Assembly (NCBI GenBank): GCA_020746875.1
Contig: JAGTJL010000027.1
Location: 1-64,000 of the forward strand
Reading direction: 5' to 3'
Source of the DNA: Rhexocercosporidium sp. MPI-PUGE-AT-0058
Lineage: Eukaryota; Ascomycota; Leotiomycetes; Helotiales
DNA length: 64,000 nucleotides
The notes below the pieces were generated by a model that made no database searches, was not told the DNA's origin, and worked only from the letters and a program-made list of their open reading frames with translations. Positions within the stretch are counted from its first letter, which is position 1; each line of letters begins with the position of its first letter. The translations under genes and the position numbers were made by a program. Shown piece by piece: positions 57,185-64,000 of the stretch.

Positions 57185-58263
57185 ATGTCCTACAACATGG
57201 CAACACCTACCTCCAACCAGCTCCCCACAAAGGAAGAAGTCGACGAGTTCAGAGCACTCATTCAAGAGATCTCCAACCTAAAAGTCGGTGCATTCCAACT
57301 GGCAGATGCTAGGAAAGCTGTTTCCGACCGTATCGCTCACCTGCATGCAAATTCGCGTGCCATTGCGAATCCCGATATTCCATTCAACGCCTTCACACTC
57401 TTCCCGAAATTACCAATTGAGCTTAGGTTCAAAGTAGTGAGTAAATATCTCTTCTAAGCCCCAGCAGTGGTGAGATAGACTACTTTTTCACGTACTGACT
57501 TCCACTCCTCCAGTGGGAAGAAGCCACACCAGGTCCCCGAGTAATCAAAATCCAAACCTTCGTCCCAAATACAATCTACGATCGACCCCGAAACGCCTAC
57601 TTTGCCTGTCCTCAAGCCCGTAGCTCTCTCCTCTCCGATATGTACATCCGCATCTACGGCCGCAAACTCGTCTTTCGCCACCACTCCACCGCCCAACCCT
57701 CTCCCCTTCGAACCATCTGCTCCGAATCCAGAAAGATCTTCCATAATAAATTCACCGCGACACTCATACTTGAGCACGGAGAACCTCTCTACTTTGATGG
57801 AGCGAATGATACGATACATTTCTACGTGGACTCCGACAAAATCCCTCCTTTCCTTCCTGGTCGAGGATTGGAAGCGGTTGGTCCCGTCCTGTTCGCGCCT
57901 TGCATCGACTATGCCGGTGCATTCGCAGGCATCCAGAACCTCGCAATCGAACGACCTTATTTCAGCGCTGCGAGGAAGGATGTAGCTTGGCTACTGGCTC
58001 AGTTTGTCAATCTCAAGGTTCTGACTATCACGAGGACTTGGCAGGAAACTCGCGATACTAAGGCAGAGGTTTGGCTGCAGAGCGAGGAGGAGACATTCTC
58101 ACCAGTAATCTCGTCCTTGGGGGACTTGAAAGCAGTGATAGAGTTCAGCGTGAGGGATGTGAAGGACGTGAAGACGGAGTTGGAGAAGTTCAAGAAGGCG
58201 GAGAAGCCAGAGTGGGAGATTCCAGATATCAAGATTGGTATTTTAGTCAGTCGGCATCGGTGA
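57185..58263 (+). CDS. 2EXR-domain protein
   Basis: Exons 57185-57436 and 57514-58263 give 333 residues; the 77-nt intron has a TACTGAC branch site. The splice joins FTLFPKLPIELRFKV to WEEATPGPRVI, the signature start of the 2EXR domain (LFP.LP.ELR...W), which is abundant in filamentous ascomycetes and of unknown function. The domain continues with TICSESRKIF and TIHFYVDSDKIPPF, ending in a LeuValLys-rich region. An N-terminal helical stretch (residues 14-60) precedes it. Some 2EXR genes are F-box-like in layout, but no F-box is seen. The Met at 57197 is an alternative start. Confidence 0.85.
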
Positions 58264-59233
58264 AGATTGCAGGGCACACTAAATCCATTCACTTTTGTTT
58301 TCGCTTGGAATAATCCTGGTACAGATGCCCCGGAGAGAGAAAGTGTTGCTGATCTGGTTCAACTGATGATCAAGAAACGAAGTAAGGACTTTGATAAGAC
58401 GGTCATCTGCCGAGACAAGTATGCTTCAGTAGTGATTGGTGTAGTATAGTTGTACAAATAATTTCTTACTCGTATATAAGATACCTAGCTAAATTGTATA
58501 CTGGTGATCCGGGTTGCCCCTATACCTGAAACTCGTGGCACCGGCTTCAATTTCGGCGAGAGGGGAGGTATTGGTACTTTCTTCCCATTGCTAATCTTTT
58601 TAGAAAGCGAGAGAAAACTTGACTGGATATGAGCATTGTGTTCTAGGCTATTATCCGAGAGAGAACAGAGTGTTTGTTTACTTCAGTTTTTCGGCTTTGG
58701 TGAGAAAAAAATTTCAAGTAATAACTGCTCGCCCGCTGCTGAAAATCTGATCAGGCGTGGTTCATCCTGTCCTTTCATTCCATGCACTCTCACATTATAG
58801 TAGCCTGTTCTAACTGTGCGAATGCCTTATTGAATCAGATCAATGTTGAAGTCCCAGCGTTTTAACCGAATCGAATCACGCTAAGAATCTCGACTCTCGA
58901 GGCCATTTGTTGCTGAGCGCCTCGTTCTCATCTCGAAATTACATTAACCTTGAACAACACTAAGCAATACTAGAGTTTCTAGCACGCACGTTGAGCCATG
59001 CACATCATCGCGGCCCAATTGCAACGCAACATTGGCATGATCGCAGGTACAATGCTCGCATCGACGACGACCACTCGGGATCGTCCCAGTCGAAATTCAA
59101 CTTCGAGTCAAATGCTGGTAATTCTAGCTCTTCTCGAGCTTTATTGTGAGGTCTACTACTGACAATTGCTTTCAGGTGAGGATGACATTCGATGCAACGA
59201 AAGCCCCAGTCCAGGCGTTGGCGAGAATAGTAA
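58264..59233. other. Intergenic, no gene seen
   Basis: Normal composition, only short frames. Confidence 0.4.
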
Positions 59234-59467
59234 ATTGGCATTTCCTATTCTCAAATAGCGAACCTCAACTGGCATTCATCTGCAGCAGGCCAAAGCTCTG
59301 TTCGAGATTCAACAAGTCCAGCGTCAAGTCAAGAGGAGGATCTGAAATTCCGCCTCTTTCCCAAACCTCCAGTGGAGCTACGAGCCTTGATTTGGAATGC
59401 AGGCCTCCCCGAGCCTCAATATGTTACGCTATTCGCATTCCTTGAGTACGAGTTTGGGCTAAAATGA
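59234..59467 (+). pseudogene. Fragment of a second 2EXR-domain gene
   Basis: An open stretch without Met reads a Ser-rich lead, then EEDLKFRLFPKPPVELRALIW and NAGLPEPQYVTLF, the start of a 2EXR domain, and stops at 59465-59467. No downstream exon continuing the domain could be found. An acidic frame at 59687-59971 follows but does not match. It is probably a broken relative of the gene at 57185, about 1 kb away on the same strand; an unrecognised spliced gene is possible. Confidence 0.5.
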
Positions 59468-59686
59468 AATCTAACTGTTAAAGTTGCCTTGATGGCTAAA
59501 TCTAACACAGTGAGTAGCGAACAATCAGACAAATCAGATCAAGAGAACTTTCATCCGGGTCGACACTACTCATACCTTTGTTATCGACGTACCATGCCAC
59601 CACAACAGCAGGTCATTTCCAAATTACTTCAGATCTGGGCCGAGCCATCGATATTGGTTATGAAAACTTAGAATGTTCAACTCCCG

Positions 59687-59971
59687 ATGACTTGGGGTAG
59701 GATGTTCAGAATCGATGGAAACCGGGACACCTTGGTGCTCATCGACCACTGTAACACCAACAATGAGTATCTTGAGCCAGATTTCATCCCGCTCACGCTG
59801 ACTGCTTTTGCGTGTCCCACCGACGCCGCCCACGAGTACGGCAATGAGGATCGTTATGACAATTGGGTTGCGGATGATAACGCGGAGGATTATGAACAAG
59901 ATGATGTAGAAACGGATGAGACCAGCTCGGAATACGAGATTTCAGAAGATGACGGTTTGGATGATGAATGA
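59687..59971 (+). CDS. Acidic hypothetical protein, doubtful
   Basis: A 94-codon frame (MTWGRMFRIDGNRDTLVLID and onward) ending in a very acidic tail of Asp and Glu. No domain recognised. It could be the last exon of the 2EXR-like gene before it or a chance frame. A G-run (about 59987-60010) lies just downstream. Confidence 0.3.
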   Translation: MTWGRMFRIDGNRDTLVLIDHCNTNNEYLEPDFIPLTLTAFACPTDAAHEYGNEDRYDNWVADDNAEDYEQDDVETDETSSEYEISEDDGLDDE

Positions 59972-59986
59972 TTGGACAGCAAATAG

Positions 59987-60012
59987 TGGGGGGGGGGGGG
60001 GGTGGGGGGGTG
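59987..60012 (+). repeat. Poly-G tract
   Basis: Nearly pure run of G broken by two T; mononucleotide repeat, likely length-variable and prone to sequencing error. Confidence 0.8.
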
Positions 60013-60200
60013 GATAAAGAAGATGAGGGATATGGCGGAACTGACTAAAAAACCAGTGCAGAAGCTTGAAGCAGAGGCTCGGAGTACCGAGGAAAGCAGG
60101 ATCTGCTCGACTTAGGACAATTATATGTACTGTATACAATGAGCGCTAAGAAGAGAATAACTAGAGGCACGGAGAAAGAATCTAATGCATCTACATCTCG

Positions 60201-61405
60201 TCATCTCGCCCCCAAACCCTCGGTGCTGATTAGTGCAATAGTTACCTCTCCTTCCAGTCCAAGCTCTAACCTCAGCTTGTTGTCATTGAGAACATTCTCT
60301 AAGGCAGCCAACACCGCACCACCACAAGGTCCAACATCCACACCTTCCTTTTTCAGCCTTCCCATAGCCTCTTCCACCTCCGCATCACCCACAACAGTAC
60401 TCGCGTCCACGCCCTCTTTCAAAATCGGCCAAGCGGCTTTGGCCACGGTCCCATACTTCATACCTTTCATTATCGTCTCTCCCACTTCCACAGCAGAAAT
60501 TTCCCCTTTCCTCAGACTCTCATGGAGAGAAGCCGCAGTCGTAGGCTCAACAGTCAGCACGCGAGTAACATGTCCCCACAGCCGCGGAGCTTTATAATGC
60601 GTCACAGCAGCTTGGGCAAGACCACCTATACCAACCGGAACGACAATCCAATCTGGACCCTTCCCACCCAATTGCGTATCAAGCTCCTTGAAGATCGTCG
60701 AATAGCCTTCTACGATCCACTATCACATCTTCATTAGCTTTCAACGATCCTATATTCCAAACTAGAACAAAACCATACCCTCGGAATATCCTCATAATTC
60801 TCATCCTCTTCAACATCTACTAGCACCCCATCAACAGCCACAGAATGCAACCAAGCCTCCCTAACCGCCTCCTCCATTCCACCATCGACAACAATCGCCT
60901 CGGCGCCCTCCCTCCTCACTCCCCCCTTAACACTCTCCTCCGCATCACCCGGAATAAAAATCCTCGTATTAATCCCCTCTACACCAAACAATTTTCCCAA
61001 CCTCGCAACGGCCTGGCCGAATTTCCCATCACTTGCAGCGATCAGTTTCATCTGCGCTTCTTTTGCCTTGATGGCGAGCTCAGAGAGCGAGATGGTCGGT
61101 GAGATGGGGGTTTCTTCTGAGAGCTCGGTGATTATACCGTTGCGGATTCCCCATGATAGACCTAGTGGTTTAAAAGAGGGGAGGTCCCTGAAGCGATGTG
61201 ATTCGTCTTTGAGGTAGAGATTCTTGAGGTGCAGAGAAGTGGCTAGGTTTGCAAGAGGGATGAGCTCAGAGGGGCCGATATATGTTGGGAGCGAAGTGTG
61301 GAAATCGAAGACGGTGTTTGATGTTAGTGCTTCTGAGGGGCTAGAACTGTATGAGGCTGCTGCGGGGTTCGTGTAGATGCTCCGGGGAAGAGGGGTTGTT
61401 GACAT
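60201..61405 (-). CDS. PLP-dependent enzyme, diaminopropionate ammonia-lyase-like
   Basis: Exons 60779-61405 and 60201-60719 on the minus strand, 381 residues; earlier Mets at 61450 and 61489 are in frame, but 61405 (MSTTPLPRS) has the best context. Fold type II PLP enzyme: LYLKDESHRFRDLPSFKPLG contains the Lys (in SFKPLG) that should bind pyridoxal phosphate. SDGKFGQAVA stands where the family has TDGNHGRAVA. VPVGIGGLAQA is the phosphate-binding Gly-rich loop, and VEPTTAASLHESL and VGPCGGAVLAAL follow. Relatives remove ammonia from diaminopropionate, serine or threonine. The change of NHG to KFG at the cofactor contact makes the reaction uncertain. The 59-nt intron restores DIPRWIVEGY. Confidence 0.85.
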
Positions 61406-61489
61406 GTTGGCTGAGAAGGTGGGTATACTGGGGAAACTCAGCATTGGTTTTCTTATAATCAGATATGCCTTCTGTTTTGTAAGAAGCAT

Positions 61490-62007
61490 TGGTAGATTAG
61501 GATGAACTTGAAGACAAAATAAGAAGACGAAGGAAGTCCTATGGAATCTGAGGATGCAGTAGCGTGCTGAGTAATCACAAACTTGATCCTTTTAGGAGAT
61601 TGAAGAAGCTCATTAGAACAAATCAGTTGAAAACGAAAGATGAGCATGAGCGTTGATGAGAGAAGTGTCTTCATTTTGCGCATTTCATAATCTGCTAAGG
61701 TGTCGGGTAGATCTTACCCCTCTCCTCTAGCAGTGGCGCCTTAGCGAAGTCGTTCCTAGGGCAGGCTTCAAGCTGGTGAATGCCCACCTAACCGGCACCC
61801 AAGTACCTCACAGGTCTGCTCCCAAACGGTCATATCAAAACGATTGTAATGTAGGAAACACTGTTCAGACATATCTGGGGTATTTCTGCCGTCGCTGTCC
61901 TTTTCTGCATCTCCAATGAGATCTTCTTAACGCCAGACGGCTGTTCGACAAGGTCCAGCATCCCAAATTCCCCAAAAAACCCAAAACGCCATTGATCCAC
62001 GGTGAAT
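61490..62007. other. Gap between two minus-strand genes, no gene seen
   Basis: Holds the promoter of the PLP enzyme gene and the 3' end of the bZIP gene. Short frames only. Confidence 0.4.
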
Positions 62008-62940
62008 TCATAATACATCCATAGCCTCGACTGTCTCATCCTTCGGCACTGGGCTTATAACAGGCTCGGGAACGTCCTCCTTAACTTTTGCAACTTCAAC
62101 TTCCACTTCCACTTCCACTTCCTGTTGCACTTCCTTGCTAGCCTCCCCTCCAACTTTCGCATGCTGACACTCCTGCTCGCACTGCATATAGACCTCCTTC
62201 AAGCTTTTCAACTCAGCTAACAGTTCCGCGACCTGTCCTTTCAACCTCATATTTATCTCCTCTTGCACAGCAAGATCATCCTCCAGGGTATTCGTCTGTC
62301 TTTTCTTCCTCGACCGGCACTTCTGTGCTGCCATCCTATTCCTCTCCAAAAATGCCGTCCGTCTTAAAGCTTCCTCTTCTTCCGTGCGCAATTTCCGTTT
62401 TGTTTTGCGTCGTCGTGGCTGTTTTGGGTATACAACGAAGTTCGCTGCCGGGAGAAATGGCCCGTTGTTTCCAGCAACCGGGCCATAGATCTGCGGATTT
62501 TCGAGTATCCCAACGCCATTTGCAGCCACGTTCGGCCTCGAGAGATACGAAGCGGCTTGTTCTAGTGCTGCGCTGCTTCCATCAAAGTATTCGCCACTTC
62601 TCGCGGGAGGACAGTTGGAGGAAGTCGTGATATATTTCGAAGCGTTGATTAAGGGTTTTGCTGAAGAGCTGGTACCGGAGGAAGGAGAAGTTTCTCCAGA
62701 CTCATCCAAATCTCTTGAGGGGAAGTCATCGAAGATTATATCCATCGGAGAATCGTCCGGGGAATCCAGATCCGCAGAAGTATCGAGGTCGTTCTTGCTC
62801 GGTCGTGGTTGAATTACAGTTGCTTGTTTGAAAGCGCGAGCGAACACATCTTCTTCTGGCAAATCGCGCGGCACGGGAGTATCATCCAGATTGACGAAGG
62901 CATAGAAAAGCTCCGTGGTGGGAGTTAACAATGGACCCAT
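62008..62940 (-). CDS. bZIP transcription factor (ATF/CREB-like)
   Basis: A single-exon gene for 310 residues. The basic region is at residues 194-216 with the contact motif NRMAAQKCR (Asn201 to Arg209). It is followed by a leucine zipper from about Leu219 to Leu247 (TNTLEDDLAVQEEI, then RLKGQVAELLAEL). The basic motif is of the ATF/CREB type found in fungal stress regulators such as Atf1. The protein is short and lacks the long N-terminal activation domains of Atf1 orthologues. A Ser/Asp-rich acidic region (50-95) may activate transcription. A Val-Glu repeat near the C-terminus comes from a hexanucleotide repeat at about 62098-62125. Confidence 0.88.
   Translation of the reverse strand: MGPLLTPTTELFYAFVNLDDTPVPRDLPEEDVFARAFKQATVIQPRPSKNDLDTSADLDSPDDSPMDIIFDDFPSRDLDESGETSPSSGTSSSAKPLINASKYITTSSNCPPARSGEYFDGSSAALEQAASYLSRPNVAANGVGILENPQIYGPVAGNNGPFLPAANFVVYPKQPRRRKTKRKLRTEEEEALRRTAFLERNRMAAQKCRSRKKRQTNTLEDDLAVQEEINMRLKGQVAELLAELKSLKEVYMQCEQECQHAKVGGEASKEVQQEVEVEVEVEVAKVKEDVPEPVISPVPKDETVEAMDVL
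62098..62125. repeat. Hexanucleotide microsatellite within the bZIP gene
   Basis: Repeats of ACTTCC on the plus strand, read as Val-Glu on the coding strand. In frame, so length changes would only alter the Val-Glu run. Confidence 0.75.
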
Positions 62941-64000
62941 GCTTCTCTATACCTTTGTATCAGTCGGGCACCCAGAGATATGATGGAGGGCAGAGAGCGA
63001 AAGAAGGATGTGACAACAACAAAGTCGGCGGCATGGGAGGACAGTGACGACGACCTTGAGCACTAGGAAGGATAAGAAAAGAAAGATTAAGATAATGAAG
63101 GACAATGAGAACCCCACGATCCTCGTCTCACAGCCATAGCTGGGCTGCCGGGATTTGTCCAATTTACCCATAGCCTGTGGCGCAGGCATGTGCAAACAAA
63201 TCTGTGTCAAATCCAATGAAAGCGTTTGACAAAGGTGGACTAATTCCACAGCTGTCCCAGAACCGGCTTTAGCTTTGCGATCGAGGAAACCCTGATTGCC
63301 ATGTCTGTTGTAGTGGGATTTCAAAACAAGGATGGTAGCTTGCAATGACCATGGGAGCGGTAATGATAGGCGCCATGCTGACCCCGCCCAGCTTTCGAAC
63401 AGCCTGGACCGCGGATGTGGCCTCTGAAATGCGGGAGATGCACACATTTGACTTCGCGATCATCGTGGGGTGTGGCTAGTTTGCAGCTGATCCTATGGTA
63501 GGCTCGGAGCAAACACTCCCGTGCAGTTCTTGCCTTGAGGGATTTATCATGTGCTAATTGCTGACTGTGCAATAATTTGCAGTGATATCCACGACATTAT
63601 TGAGTAATTATGATTGATTCTATCTCCAGACAGAGACTTCAAATCGGCTTAACTCGAGTGTTCGAAATCCTTGGCACCCAAAACTTGACAATGCTCGTTG
63701 ATGCTTTGGGCTATTTCGCCAAATTCATGCATTCCAGGAGCCGGCAAAGATTCAATTTTTGGGTTTGCCGCCTCTCACTCTCTGGATGTACTTGACAACA
63801 AGGTGATATTGTGGCTGATATGTGTGGTTCATTGACGTCTTATAGAGTTCGGACTCCGAAGAGGGTTCAAGATAAGGTTTGCAGGGAGTCCAGCTGTCCT
63901 CGTCTGTGAGTGGGTATGCCTAAAGAGCTATTGTGTGTATCTATCAAATTAAGAGAACTGGAACCCGGCCTCATTGGCCTGGTGGTATGCTTTTGCGTTC
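62941..64000. other. Promoter of the bZIP gene and intergenic sequence to window end
   Basis: No gene seen. The minus-strand frame 63447-62947 contains a hydrophobic stretch but no start context or motif. The last 34 bases resemble the 5' part of a tRNA only weakly. Confidence 0.4.

Noticed and set aside
63967..64000. Possible 5' part of a tRNA at the right edge (TGGCCTGGTGG resembles an A-box after a 7-base stem)
   Set aside because: The A-box lacks its usual A, the D-stem does not pair well and the anticodon and B-box lie outside the window.

Overview
The window is a piece of chromosome from a filamentous ascomycete (Pezizomycotina). The signs are short introns of about 45-170 nt with GT-AG ends and CTAAC/CTGAC-type branch points, fungus-specific families (eEF3, HET, 2EXR, NACHT-WD40 STAND proteins, Rax1-type RGS protein, fungal sulfotransferase) and AT-rich islands almost free of CA/TG dinucleotides while CG is kept. 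That dinucleotide pattern is what repeat-induced point mutation (RIP) leaves. The species cannot be named from this sequence.

Layout. 1-4660 is a RIP-degraded island: the 3' end of a Ty3/gypsy element with a chromodomain, then a class II element with about 0.5 kb inverted repeats. 5306-6888 is a fresh-looking Tc1/mariner-type element with 34-bp terminal inverted repeats and a TA target duplication; its transposase is full length but has Lys at the expected third catalytic acidic position. 7368-10624 holds a SET-MYND protein and an ADP-ribosylglycohydrolase-like region that may form one fused gene. 12741-13808 is a RING protein. 15306-17290 holds a dead aminoglycoside-phosphotransferase-like kinase gene and a dead copy of the RING gene.

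17637-27997 is a nested transposon island. A pogo/Fot1-like element with perfect 34-bp terminal repeats contains a complete RIPed Ty1/copia retrotransposon (184-bp LTRs, CGAGT duplication) and, separately, a small solo-LTR-like insertion (GCTAG duplication). The copia element carries an extra antisense gene remnant. The right end of the island lies about 90 bp upstream of an intact HET-domain gene (28089-30415), which meets a decayed NACHT-WD40 NLR gene (30449-34742) tail to tail. HET and NLR proteins are the usual parts of fungal non-self recognition, so this is an incompatibility-type locus next to a transposon graveyard.

From 35 kb on the sequence is gene-rich euchromatin: a short-chain dehydrogenase, a Cys-rich hypothetical, a DUF1275 membrane protein, elongation factor 3, a methyltransferase pseudogene, a sulfotransferase, a peroxisomal-type peroxiredoxin, a DUF1348 protein, a Rax1-like RGS membrane protein, 2EXR proteins, a PLP-dependent ammonia-lyase-like enzyme and a bZIP factor. 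A 263-bp MITE with a TAA duplication sits near 35 kb. Gene ends were fixed by hand from reading frames and splice signals; all functional calls rest on motif recognition without database search.
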